Part shown: one piece after another, positions 1 through 8,371 of the stretch
How positions within the stretch are numbered: position 1 is the stretch's first letter
Layout of the letters: every line of letters starts with the position of its first letter
NCBI RefSeq assembly: GCF_039710355.1
Contig: NZ_JBDKWZ010000006.1
Coordinates: forward strand, 248,001-312,000
Reading direction: 5' to 3'
Source: Rapidithrix thailandica
Lineage (GTDB): Bacteria; Bacteroidota; Bacteroidia; Cytophagales; Flammeovirgaceae
DNA: 64,000 nucleotides
Made by a program: the position numbers and the translations under genes
The notes under the pieces: generated by a model
What the model was told of the DNA's origin: nothing
Database searches by the model: none
What the model saw: only the letters and a program-made list of their open reading frames with translations

Positions 1-597
1 ATCCGGCTAACCTTAACTCTGACCAAACATGCCGCCACCAACAGCCCCAAAGCCAATGCATTACTGGCCCTGATGTGTTTTCAAAGTTCGCGGTTTACCG
101 CCCGGATCGACTCACTGGGGGAAACTATTCTGTACGACAATCAAGATCGAAACTTATGGAACCAGGAATTGATCGATAGAGGTAACTATTATTTAGTCAA
201 TGCTTGTTCGGAAAATACTATTTCCAAATACCACCTGGAAGCCGGCATTGCCTACTGGCACACTACCCTCAAGGACGAGAATAAATGGCCGAATATTCTT
301 CAATTATACAATCAACTTTTACAATTGGAATACTCCCCGGTTGTTGCGTTAAACAGGACCTTTGCTTTTGCTCAAGTGTATGGAAAAACGGCTGCCACAC
401 AAGAAGCCGAAAAACTTGACTTGGACACGAACCCTTATTACCATGCATTATTGGGATACTTATACGAAACTCACAATATGCCTCTGGCCCTCCATCATTA
501 TCAAAAAGCCATAGACCGAACGCACTCAAAGGCAGAAAAGAAAACCTTACAAAACAAAATGGAAAACTTGAAAAAAGAGAGTTCCGAACCTCATTAA
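1..597 (+). CDS. ECF-type RNA polymerase sigma factor, C-terminal part (DUF6596/TPR extension), 5' truncated by window edge
   Basis: The reading frame is open from base 1 (first codon ATC) to the TAA at 595-597, so the gene starts outside the window. The visible ~198 residues match the C-terminal extension of ECF42-like sigma factors (DUF6596): a leucine-rich LLALM segment, the motif ILYDNQDRNLWNQ near the front, then TPR-like helices including YHALLGYLYE. The sigma-2 and sigma-4 DNA-binding regions are not visible. Known for the family: these sigma factors act with YCII/DGPF proteins and use the TPR extension as the regulatory part instead of a membrane anti-sigma factor. An internal ATG at 73 is not the true start, because the family homology runs through it. 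The GNAT gene follows 76 bp downstream on the same strand. Confidence 0.85.
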   Translation: MRLTLTLTKHAATNSPKANALLALMCFQSSRFTARIDSLGETILYDNQDRNLWNQELIDRGNYYLVNACSENTISKYHLEAGIAYWHTTLKDENKWPNILQLYNQLLQLEYSPVVALNRTFAFAQVYGKTAATQEAEKLDLDTNPYYHALLGYLYETHNMPLALHHYQKAIDRTHSKAEKKTLQNKMENLKKESSEPH

Positions 598-673
598 AGA
601 AAAGGGTACTTTTTCTGTTTGAAAGAGCTCTGGGAAGAAACTGTAACCCTTTAAAAAACTATTTTTAAAACGT

Positions 674-1195
674 ATGCAAACCACTGAAAGACTCATTCTG
701 AAACAACCTGAACATGACGATATAGATCATTTTTTTGAAATCTATAGCGATCCCGAAACTAACTTGTTTAACCCTTTGGGTCCGGTGAGCGATAGAAAAA
801 TTGCTGCACGTATATTGAATGCGATGATAGAGCACTGGGAAAAATACAAATTCGGAGCTTGGAAGATTATGGAGAAAAGTCAACCTGATGTGGTCATTGG
901 TTTTGGAGGGCTGAATTATAGACTCTACAACGAAGAGTTGAAATTAAACCTCGGATTCCGGTTCGGGAAACAGGCCTGGGGAAAGGGCTATGCCACTGAG
1001 TTAGCCCGGAAAGCCATTGCTTTTGGATTTAATGAATTCAACAAAAAAGCAATTTACGGCTTGGTCAGACCTAAAAATGCAGCTTCGATCAACGTCTTGG
1101 AAAAATGCGGATTGACTCCCGTAGCAGAACTCGATGATGTGCCTGGCGAGGAAAAAAGCTTGATCTATAAGATTGAAAATAAAACTATTCGCTAG
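674..1195 (+). CDS. GNAT family N-acetyltransferase (RimJ/RimL-like)
   Basis: A complete 173-residue single-domain acetyltransferase. It opens with the RimL-type TTERLILKQPEHDD strand, has the acetyl-CoA binding loop FGKQAWGKGYATELARKA (R/QxxGxG/A type) around residues 97-114, and ends with the family's NAASINVLEKCGL segment. The family transfers an acetyl group from acetyl-CoA to an amine, for example the N-terminus of a ribosomal protein, an amino-sugar or a small molecule. The substrate cannot be read from the sequence. It is followed after 35 bp by a remnant of an alcohol dehydrogenase. Confidence 0.88.
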   Translation: MQTTERLILKQPEHDDIDHFFEIYSDPETNLFNPLGPVSDRKIAARILNAMIEHWEKYKFGAWKIMEKSQPDVVIGFGGLNYRLYNEELKLNLGFRFGKQAWGKGYATELARKAIAFGFNEFNKKAIYGLVRPKNAASINVLEKCGLTPVAELDDVPGEEKSLIYKIENKTIR

Positions 1196-1230
1196 AGGTT
1201 TACCCTTTTCGATCAAAGCCACATTAATGA

Positions 1231-1395
1231 GCAGCCGGCCCCAATAAAACAGCCCTCACGGATTTGATATCCTTGATGGAACAAGGAAAGCTAAAGGTAA
1301 TGATCGATAAGGTTTTACCGATGGAGGAGATCGTAGAAGCAAATAATATTATGGGGCAATCAAGGACCAGAGGGAAACTGATCATTAAAATTTAA
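1231..1395 (+). pseudogene. 3' remnant of a zinc-type alcohol dehydrogenase / quinone oxidoreductase
   Basis: An open stretch with no start codon of its own (in-frame TGA at 1228-1230) reads through to TAA at 1393-1395. The ~54 residues match the extreme C-terminus of medium-chain dehydrogenases: LISLMEQGKLKVMIDKVLPM, then EEIVEANNIM and the terminal RGKLIIKI. The catalytic and Rossmann domains are absent, so only the last ~15% of the gene remains. The 258 bp after it, up to the nitronate monooxygenase, contain nothing I can recognise. Confidence 0.75.
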
Positions 1396-1653
1396 TTTTT
1401 GCTTCCGTGATAGCTGAAAAGGCCACAGGGCGTCAGAAGATCAATTCTGACCAAAAAGAAAGATATGTATCACATGTGACATAAAGGGTATTCGGACGGC
1501 TCAAGGTTTCTAAAATCCACCAAATATAAGTATTAAAATACTTCATAAGGTATATTCATAAAAAACACAAATCAGCCCCACCAGAGCGAAATAAGATATT
1601 ATACAATCCAATCATGCTCTTACTTCAATCAATGGGACTGATGGGTTGCCGTC

Positions 1654-2736
1654 TTATTTCTCTCCCATTGCCAAGGTTATTTCATGCACTAAGGCCTCAA
1701 ACAGTTGCTCTGCAGAACGGTGTGTAAGGACGGATGAAGGTTGCCCCGACCAAAAGGCGACTAAATCCCACTGTTGTTTTTCAATAGCGGCCTTTCTTAA
1801 GGGTGCTAAGAATGTACTTTGGAGTGGGTAAGGAGCCAACCCTTTTTCACAATTTTCAAAATCATGGGATAAGGTATTGGCCATGGCCCTGGCCAGGCGT
1901 CCGGTAAAGACTTTTGTTAAGGCGGTTTGGAAAGGCTCCTTTGATTGCAACCGGTTTTTATGTTCTTGGGAAGCATTAGACTCGTCCGTAGCCAAAAATG
2001 CCGTGCCGATTTGTACGGCTGAGGCCCCCAGTTGTAAGGCTTCAAAAGCCCTTTTGCCATCGGAAATCCCCCCGGCTGCAATGACCGGTATTTTCACCTT
2101 CTCTGCCACCTGTGTCAACAGAGAAAAGGTTGGGTGCAGCGAATCTTCTGCCGGTTTCAGAAAAGAAGCCCGGTGTCCCCCCGCCTCTGCCCCGGAAGCA
2201 ATGACCAGATCCATTCCGGCCTCTTCAATCAGTTGTGCTTCTTCCAGCGTAGTGGCGGTGGCTATACTCGGAATGCCAGCTTTTTTCAATTCGAGGATGA
2301 CTTCTTTGGGAGGAATCCCAAAAATAAAACTCATCACCGGTGGACGGGCATTGAAAACCGCCTCCATTTGGCGTTCAAAATCCGGGTTTTTTGTCATTTC
2401 CGGCATTTCGGGAAGAGGCACCTGTAATTTGTCAAAATAGGGTTGAAACAGCTTCTTTAAGTTTTCGTATTCTTCTTGCCGGAAGTTTTCCACAGGGTCC
2501 TTTACCCAAGGTACCCATAGATTCAATGCATAAGGATTTCTCGTCAACGTTTTGATTTCCCGGTCAATCTCCAGAATCTCTTCAGGGGTATAAGCATTCA
2601 ATCCGAAGGATCCCATTCCTCCGGCATTGGAAACCGCTGCAAGCAAGCGGGGAGAAGAGAATTTCCCACCAAAGGGCCCTTGAATGATCGGGTATTTTAT
2701 GCCTAATGATTGACTCGCTTTCGTTTTATGCCACAT
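1654..2736 (-). CDS. Nitronate monooxygenase (2-nitropropane dioxygenase family)
   Basis: An FMN-dependent TIM-barrel enzyme of about 360 residues. It starts with the family signature LGIKYPIIQGPFGG, followed by LLAAVSNAGGMGSFG. Further motifs are IASGAEAGGHRASF (the H-containing GGH loop, with the His near the FMN/nitronate site) and IPVIAAGGISDG plus GASAVQIGTAFLAT (phosphate-binding strands). The family oxidises alkyl nitronates such as propionate-3-nitronate to carbonyl and nitrite. I place the start at the ATG at 2736 rather than the upstream ATG at 2772. The 2736 start overlaps the upstream gene's stop by 11 bp, consistent with translational coupling, and gives the normal N-terminus. 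Confidence 0.9.
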   Translation of the reverse strand: MWHKTKASQSLGIKYPIIQGPFGGKFSSPRLLAAVSNAGGMGSFGLNAYTPEEILEIDREIKTLTRNPYALNLWVPWVKDPVENFRQEEYENLKKLFQPYFDKLQVPLPEMPEMTKNPDFERQMEAVFNARPPVMSFIFGIPPKEVILELKKAGIPSIATATTLEEAQLIEEAGMDLVIASGAEAGGHRASFLKPAEDSLHPTFSLLTQVAEKVKIPVIAAGGISDGKRAFEALQLGASAVQIGTAFLATDESNASQEHKNRLQSKEPFQTALTKVFTGRLARAMANTLSHDFENCEKGLAPYPLQSTFLAPLRKAAIEKQQWDLVAFWSGQPSSVLTHRSAEQLFEALVHEITLAMGEK

Positions 2737-3100
2737 GTGTAAAAAGTTTATTGACGATCTTCCATTCTCCATTGACCAAACTTAGTGATAAAAGGTCATA
2801 ATAATTAAAGCCCAACATAGGCACATGCAATTTTGCCATCGCTACCTTTCCCAAAATCTCTATGGATAAGATTTCCATTTGAAATGTTTCCCCCAAGTCC
2901 TTTGGACTTTTTCTGTTCTCAACACCGGTCAAATAATCTTCTACTGATTTGACAGCTACTTCTCCCTTCACATCGCCATACAAATAAGCATTGTGAGTGA
3001 AAGTGCTCTTGAGTTTTTGCACATCTCCGTTATAAATTCCGTCAAAATAAGCCTTAAGGGTTTTCTCTATTGAGTTCGCTTTTTCTTTGTACGTCATCAT
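2726..3100 (-). CDS. NTF2-like / putative lumazine-binding family protein
   Basis: About 124 residues with an NTF2 (SnoaL-like) fold: an N-terminal helix pair (IEKTLKAYFDGIYNGDVQKL), a FTHNAYLYGD strand-turn, and a C-terminal sheet LLSLSLVNGEWKIVNKLF. This pattern is typical of the Lumazine_bd_2 family. These proteins are often annotated as hypothetical; most are small ligand-binding or isomerase-like units with no proven reaction. Two adjacent ATGs (3100 and 3097) are better starts than the ATG at 3130, because they begin just before the conserved helix. The gene overlaps the nitronate monooxygenase start by 11 bp, so the two are probably co-translated. Confidence 0.75.
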   Translation of the reverse strand: MMTYKEKANSIEKTLKAYFDGIYNGDVQKLKSTFTHNAYLYGDVKGEVAVKSVEDYLTGVENRKSPKDLGETFQMEILSIEILGKVAMAKLHVPMLGFNYYDLLSLSLVNGEWKIVNKLFTHVA

Positions 3101-3216
3101 TGATTTGATCTTGTTTGAAGTATAATACAAAGATCAGCGATATTTGGTCCGGCACACAGGAAGCAGATCACAACAAATATGTGAGGTAGATCACATCCGG
3201 GAAAAATCAATACGTT

Positions 3217-3783
3217 TTATGTATACAATCGGCTAAGGGTTTCTCTGGAAACTCCCAGATACGAAGCGATCATTTTTTTAGGAACCCGTTGAAAAAGCAG
3301 TGGGTATTGCTTGAGTAATTTTTCAAACCGGACTTTGGCAGGGTCTTTTAACAAAGACAGAATACGATTTTGTAAGGCAATGTACCCGAGCTTGGTTTTC
3401 TTGGCCCAGAAGCGCTCCATTTTATGCATTTCACTGCTGAGCTTTTCACGGTCTTCGTACGAAATATAAAGCAATTCACAATCTTCAATACAGTCTACCG
3501 AAACAGTGGCTTCTACCCGGTTGTTAAAGGCCTCATAATCCGTAACCCACCAATTTTCCATGGCAAACTGAAGGATATGCTCTTTCCCCTCCTTGTCAAA
3601 AAAACAGGATTTCAAACAACCCTTGACCACCCAGAATTCCTTATTGACCAACTCGCCTTCCTGTACAAGGTACTGGTGCCTGCGTCTGTATATGGTGGTA
3701 AAATGACCGAATATGTATGCAAACTCCTCATCGGTAAGAGGGATAATTTCTTCGATATGTTGCCTGAGAGGGTGTGAATTCAT
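3217..3783 (-). CDS. Crp/Fnr family transcriptional regulator
   Basis: 188 residues with a cyclic-nucleotide-binding-like beta-roll (residues ~25-115, including YLVQEGELVNKEFWVVKGCLK) and a C-terminal helix-turn-helix (VPKKMIASYLGVSRETLSRL). The protein stops right after the recognition helix, which is normal for the short Bacteroidota members of this family. No Cys cluster of the FNR type is visible, so it is not an iron-sulfur sensor. It lies 116 bp upstream of the NTF2-like/nitronate monooxygenase pair on the same strand, so it may control that pair (inference). Confidence 0.88.
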   Translation of the reverse strand: MNSHPLRQHIEEIIPLTDEEFAYIFGHFTTIYRRRHQYLVQEGELVNKEFWVVKGCLKSCFFDKEGKEHILQFAMENWWVTDYEAFNNRVEATVSVDCIEDCELLYISYEDREKLSSEMHKMERFWAKKTKLGYIALQNRILSLLKDPAKVRFEKLLKQYPLLFQRVPKKMIASYLGVSRETLSRLYT

Positions 3784-3982
3784 CCGGGATAATTTCAGAT
3801 TTAGAGGTTTATGATAGGCTATGCCTCATGGTTAAAACCACAAGCTAAATCTCTTTCATATTTTGACATCTTCAAAGCTATTGTAACCTTAGAGATTAAA
3901 CAATTCTCTATTACAAAATCTATGTGAACTATGGTGTTCTATGTGGTTCGTTTTTTAATATCATAACAAAAGTTCCTATCAT

Positions 3983-5842
3983 TCACCGCACAATCATCAC
4001 CATCCCTTTCCGGCTAAAGCCCTTTCCGGCAGTATCGATGCCTTGTATCAAATAGGTGTAGCCGCCTTGGGGCAAAGGTTGACCATTGGTATGGTTCCCG
4101 TCCCATTGATTTTCCAGTTCGCTACTGGCAAATACTTCGTTACCCCAACGGTCATAAATACGGAGGTGAATTGCTTGAAAATGCTTGGCAAAAAGCACGA
4201 AGGTATCGTTCAAGCCATCACCATTGGGCGAAAAGGCTTCGGGAACTTTGAGGTTGACCGGTTCTTGAATTTCCACCCAATTGGAATAGGCAGTTCCGCT
4301 TCCTGCAGTATTTTCAATCCGGAGACGATACTTGTGAAACGAAGCTTCCAGGTTGCTTTCAGGGTCGGTGAATTGCAATGCACCGGATGAAAAGGGCCCT
4401 TCCGTCCGCCATAAACTCCCCTGCTCATCATATACTTCCAGGTAATGCGCAAATGTACCGTCCCACCCCTGAAAAGCCGTCCAGGATAAACGGGTGTCCC
4501 CCCCGGATTTTTGTCCTTGTAGATACGCAGCACAAGCGCTTACCTTTTCCGACTCCTGGCCACAGCCGTCCAATTGAAAGATTTCAAAACAATAACTTCC
4601 CGGTGCATTCGCATCAACCGATATCGAATTACTTCCATTTATTGTGACCGTTTCTTGCAATACATTATTCCAATAAATATTCACTTTCTTCTCCTCCGCA
4701 GAAGGGCTTGAATCTTCTTCCCAGGAGACCTTTATCTTTCCATCTTCTGTCACAGAGGCATAGGCTTGATTCACCGGGGCAGGAGGGTTTCCTTTGGCCG
4801 TTTCAATACTTTTTTTCAACGAAATCACTTCCGCATTTTCCAAAACCACCTTGAGGAAATAGGTATAAGTTTTTCCACAAAGTACCTCTTCATCGTTATA
4901 TTGGTTCGCATTTTCCAATCTTGCAAGTAAGGCTTCATCCCGGTAGATTTCATAGCGTTGGGCTCCCGGGTATGCCTGCCATTCCAAGGTATTGATCCGG
5001 TCTTTGGAAGACAGCTCAAAACCTACCGAACACAGTTCCTCGGATGTAGTAACTTGCTGATCTGTACAAGGGTCCAGCACTTGCAAACGGTAACAGTACG
5101 TTTTTTGACCGGTGAATTTATCATTAAGCGTTACAGCCCCTGAGCTTCCGGATTCGGAAAGTGTTCGGAGGGTTTGATAAGTTCCACTCCCTACCTTTTC
5201 CTGTAGTGCAAACACCAATCCCGGAACAGTCGTATAACCCAGTCGTAAACCGTTCTCAGAAAGAGCTTCCAGCCTGTGGATTTCAGGAACAGGTAAAATT
5301 TCATAGACTTCCATACTCTTTTCTGTACTGCCACAAGAGGCTGTCCCTTCAAAGAGGCCTTGTACAGTAATTCTTTTTTCCCCCTCAGTGCTATACGTGT
5401 GGGTACCTGGTTGCTCTCCACTATTTACCTCTACCACCGTTCCATCTCCATAGGCGATACGATATTGATCATAATAAGTATCATCCAAAAGAACATTGAC
5501 TTTCTTTCCTTGGCATAGTCGCATTTGAAAATAAATCTCCTGAGGTGCTTTTACATCTATTGTTAAAGATTTGGTATCGGTATTATTACCTCCTACATAT
5601 TGAGTAATTGTATACACACCAGGTTCCTCATATGTATATTCAGTATCGGGTATTTCCCCTTCACCTGCTCCATAATCGTAAGTAATATTATCAAGGTCTG
5701 CAGTCGAGCAATTCGTAACCACTACAGTCAATGGCTCACAGCCCTTCTGTACATTGACTTTAAAGCAAGCTTCTTGAGCCAAAGTCAAACTCAAGGTATA
5801 TACACTGAAAAACAGAGTCAAAAACAGTACTCTCATCATCAT
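3983..5842 (-). CDS. Secreted T9SS cargo protein with PKD/FN3-like domains and C-terminal gliding-motility (type B) sorting domain
   Basis: 619 residues. The N-terminus is a signal peptide (MMMRVLFLTLFFSVYTLSLT then AQE). A PKD-like domain follows (DYGAGEGEIPDTEYTYEEPG, ~48-70), and a series of immunoglobulin/FN3-like beta-domains fills the middle (e.g. KVSWEEDSSPSAEEKKVNIY). The last ~85 residues are the CHU_C/type B sorting domain: VPEAFSPNGDGLNDTF, then LRIYDRWGNEVF and WDGNHTNGQPLPQGGYTYLI. That domain directs export by the type IX system, and SprA of that system is encoded in this window. No catalytic domain is seen; adhesion or a surface role is plausible. Three consecutive Met codons (5842, 5839, 5836) make the exact start uncertain. 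Confidence 0.85.
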   Translation of the reverse strand: MMMRVLFLTLFFSVYTLSLTLAQEACFKVNVQKGCEPLTVVVTNCSTADLDNITYDYGAGEGEIPDTEYTYEEPGVYTITQYVGGNNTDTKSLTIDVKAPQEIYFQMRLCQGKKVNVLLDDTYYDQYRIAYGDGTVVEVNSGEQPGTHTYSTEGEKRITVQGLFEGTASCGSTEKSMEVYEILPVPEIHRLEALSENGLRLGYTTVPGLVFALQEKVGSGTYQTLRTLSESGSSGAVTLNDKFTGQKTYCYRLQVLDPCTDQQVTTSEELCSVGFELSSKDRINTLEWQAYPGAQRYEIYRDEALLARLENANQYNDEEVLCGKTYTYFLKVVLENAEVISLKKSIETAKGNPPAPVNQAYASVTEDGKIKVSWEEDSSPSAEEKKVNIYWNNVLQETVTINGSNSISVDANAPGSYCFEIFQLDGCGQESEKVSACAAYLQGQKSGGDTRLSWTAFQGWDGTFAHYLEVYDEQGSLWRTEGPFSSGALQFTDPESNLEASFHKYRLRIENTAGSGTAYSNWVEIQEPVNLKVPEAFSPNGDGLNDTFVLFAKHFQAIHLRIYDRWGNEVFASSELENQWDGNHTNGQPLPQGGYTYLIQGIDTAGKGFSRKGMVMIVR

Positions 5843-6142
5843 ATTTTAACATTCTGGTTTTTCCTTCAAAGAACAATTTAATAGAAGGACTCGCAGATTG
5901 ACAACACAAGTTGTAATTTTACACAAAGATTTTTCTTACGGGCTTGTATCTTTTCAAGAAAGTTACATTATGCCATTAAACATACAAACATAAAACAAAG
6001 GCATGAGTACCTTAAGTCTTTTGGAATGAATCACTTATCAAACCCTTAAAAAAGAGGCAATAAAGTATCTTATCTCATAGAAAAACCTAGTGCAATTATA
6101 GGCCCATTGAATAAAACAATACAACCGACAAATTTAAAATTT
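5843..6142. other. 300-bp divergent intergenic region
   Basis: Lies between the divergently transcribed T9SS cargo protein and DUF4837 genes, so it must carry both promoters. It is AT-rich. I see no convincing RNA gene, repeat or complete promoter motif in it. Confidence 0.4.
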
Positions 6143-7222
6143 ATGAAATATCTTCACATCCGACAACTCTTGACATTGACCCTCTTCCTTCTGGCTTGTT
6201 GGTTGACAGCTTGCCAAAGTGGTGGAAAGAACAAAGATTTATTGCCTGTAGCCAAAGGGGAAAAAGGGGAAATCCTGGTAATCATTGATACGGTAAAGTG
6301 GAAAGGCCCTTTGGGAGATGCACTTAAGGAGGTATTGAAAGAGAATACGCCCGGAGCCTTGCGCCCCGAACCGATGTTTGATGTGTTGCCCATCAACCCT
6401 TTTAAATTTACCGATCTGCTCAAAAAACACAAATCCATCATCTATGTGACGACATTTGATGCCAAAACCGCAGGCAGTCGCAAGTTGCAGAAAAACTTCA
6501 CCCAAGCCAGTCTGGACAAAATTCAAAATGACAGTTCGCTGTATATGTTAATCAAAGAAGACGAGTTTGCCCGGGGGCAGGTAGTAATGCATTTGTTTGG
6601 TCGCAACGATGAGGAGTTGATTCAAAATCTCAAAGAGAACAAACGAACCATTCAGGACTTTTTCAATAAACTGGAGGCCAAACGCTTGGCCCAACATCTT
6701 TTCAAGGTCAAAGGAAAAAAGAAATTGGCCAAGCAATTTAAGGAAACACACGAAGTGACGCTCACTATCCCGGCCGGGTACAAAATGGCCAAAGACACTA
6801 CAGGCTTTTTCTGGTTGCGCTTTCCGGAGCATGATTTTGATAAAAATATTTTCATCGCCTACAAAAATTATGAAGACGAAGCCCAGTTTTCAAACGATAG
6901 CCTTATTGCCTGGCGCAATGCCATTGCCAAAGAACATTTGTACGGCAACCCGGATAATCCCGACTCCTTTGTTAAAACCGAGACTTTGGAACCACCAGTC
7001 ATCCGGCAAGTAAAATTTCAAGACAAGTATGCAAAAGAAATCCGTGCCTTGTGGAAAACCAATAACATCTCTATGGGAGGCCCCTTTGTAGGGTATTTAT
7101 TTGCAGACAGCACTTCCGGACGCTTGTATTATATTGAGGGATTTTTATACGCTCCGTCCCATGACTCCAAAAGAGAATTGATGCGGGAATTGGAAGTGGT
7201 TCTCAAATCCTTGAGTACATAA
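6143..7222 (+). CDS. DUF4837 family lipoprotein
   Basis: A ~359-residue protein with a lipoprotein signal (LLTLTLFLLACWLTAC, lipobox Cys followed by QSGGKN). It matches the Bacteroidota-specific DUF4837 family: GEKGEILVIIDTVKWKGPLG early, LPINPFKFTDLLKKHKSIIYVTTF, and the later GPFVGYLFADSTSGRLYYIEG. Function unknown. I choose the ATG at 6143 over the upstream start at 6107 because the extra 12 residues precede, and would spoil, the signal peptide. Sixteen Lys/Arg-rich helices in the middle suggest a soluble periplasmic body. Confidence 0.85.
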   Translation: MKYLHIRQLLTLTLFLLACWLTACQSGGKNKDLLPVAKGEKGEILVIIDTVKWKGPLGDALKEVLKENTPGALRPEPMFDVLPINPFKFTDLLKKHKSIIYVTTFDAKTAGSRKLQKNFTQASLDKIQNDSSLYMLIKEDEFARGQVVMHLFGRNDEELIQNLKENKRTIQDFFNKLEAKRLAQHLFKVKGKKKLAKQFKETHEVTLTIPAGYKMAKDTTGFFWLRFPEHDFDKNIFIAYKNYEDEAQFSNDSLIAWRNAIAKEHLYGNPDNPDSFVKTETLEPPVIRQVKFQDKYAKEIRALWKTNNISMGGPFVGYLFADSTSGRLYYIEGFLYAPSHDSKRELMRELEVVLKSLST

Positions 7223-7541
7223 GAACATCTTCAAGCTTCAGTAAAAAAGAACGGATCACTCTTTCCCAAACCCGGAGTGGTGGCTTGAAATATAAAAGTT
7301 GCAAGGCTGCACTGTAAAATTCAGAGACAAGCTTTGCAACTTTTCCTTTTTTTCCACAACTTTAGAGGAGGTTTGGCGAATCGGGCTTTGTCAGGAGAAA
7401 GATACTACTTATCCGGTAGCATGTCCGGGGAGATACAAAAAGCAGAAAAAGTAAGGGCCAATTATGCAATTCCCAGGAAACTTGATATACTTGCTAAATT
7501 GCAAAAATCACCTTACACTAAAGACTTTATTCTAGACACGA

Positions 7542-8135
7542 ATGTACAACTATATTAGCGGCAAATTAGTAGAAAAAGAGCCCACATTTGCGGTAATTGA
7601 TGTCAATGGCATCGGGTATGAGTTAAAGATACCGTTAAGCACTTACTCACAACTAGGCAAGCAAGAATATTGCAAGCTGTACACCTATATTCACATCAAA
7701 GAAGATGCCCACACTTTATTCGGTTTTATTAACAAAGACGAAAAAGCCCTGTTTTTACTCCTTATCAGCGTCAGTGGCGTAGGGCCTTCTATTGGCCTCA
7801 CTTTACTGTCTTCGCTTTCGACCGATGAAATCAGAAGTGCAATTTTGCGGGGAGATGCCAAGCTCTTACAAAGTGTCAAAGGTTTGGGGGCCAAAACGGC
7901 TCAACGGGTCATATTAGAATTAAAAGACAAACTCAAAAAATCAGGACATGAAGACATTATTCAAGGAGAAGCATTTGCTTCAGATACCCATAACCGGGAG
8001 GAAGCCCTTAATGCCTTGCTAGCTTTAGGCATTAACAAAGGCATGGCCGAAAAAGGACTTAATACTGTCATCAAAACACACGGAGACCAACTATCAGTAG
8101 AGGAATTGGTAAAATTTGCTTTAAGAAACCGGTAG
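7542..8135 (+). CDS. ruvA: Holliday junction branch migration protein RuvA
   Basis: 197 residues, the usual RuvA length. Domain I OB-fold starts MYNYISGKLVEKEPTFAVID. Domain II has two helix-hairpin-helix motifs (LISVSGVGPSIGLTLLSSL and LQSVKGLGAKTAQRVILELKDKL). Domain III begins NREEALNALLALGINKGMAE and contacts RuvB. RuvA tetramers bind the Holliday junction and load the RuvB helicase. It lies directly upstream of sprA on the same strand, an arrangement common in Bacteroidota; the 236-bp gap suggests sprA can also be expressed from its own promoter. Confidence 0.96.
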   Translation: MYNYISGKLVEKEPTFAVIDVNGIGYELKIPLSTYSQLGKQEYCKLYTYIHIKEDAHTLFGFINKDEKALFLLLISVSGVGPSIGLTLLSSLSTDEIRSAILRGDAKLLQSVKGLGAKTAQRVILELKDKLKKSGHEDIIQGEAFASDTHNREEALNALLALGINKGMAEKGLNTVIKTHGDQLSVEELVKFALRNR

Positions 8136-8371
8136 AACATCGCACAAGGCACTTTCGCAAAAGCAAACCTTTACCCTTTGTCTGATCAGGTGGAGAAACA
8201 GGGGCATGCCCCTTTCCGCTCTTTAGGTATGGCACTCTTTTTAAGACCTACTGACAGGCTACTGTGAGTAGTTTTTTTTAGGAACTTCATACAAGTTGAG
8301 CCCTACACTAAGGAGGCATTTCATACAACTATCACGCTCGTTTTTACCTGGACTAAACGAAGAAACAGATT

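Noticed and set aside
7334..7558. 74-codon ORF directly upstream of ruvA
   Set aside because: It overlaps the ruvA start, has no recognisable domain or signal, and its low-complexity composition fits non-coding leader sequence.
8200..8220. GC-rich palindrome downstream of ruvA as a terminator
   Set aside because: AGGGGCATGCCCCT is self-complementary, but it has no loop of workable size and no T-run.
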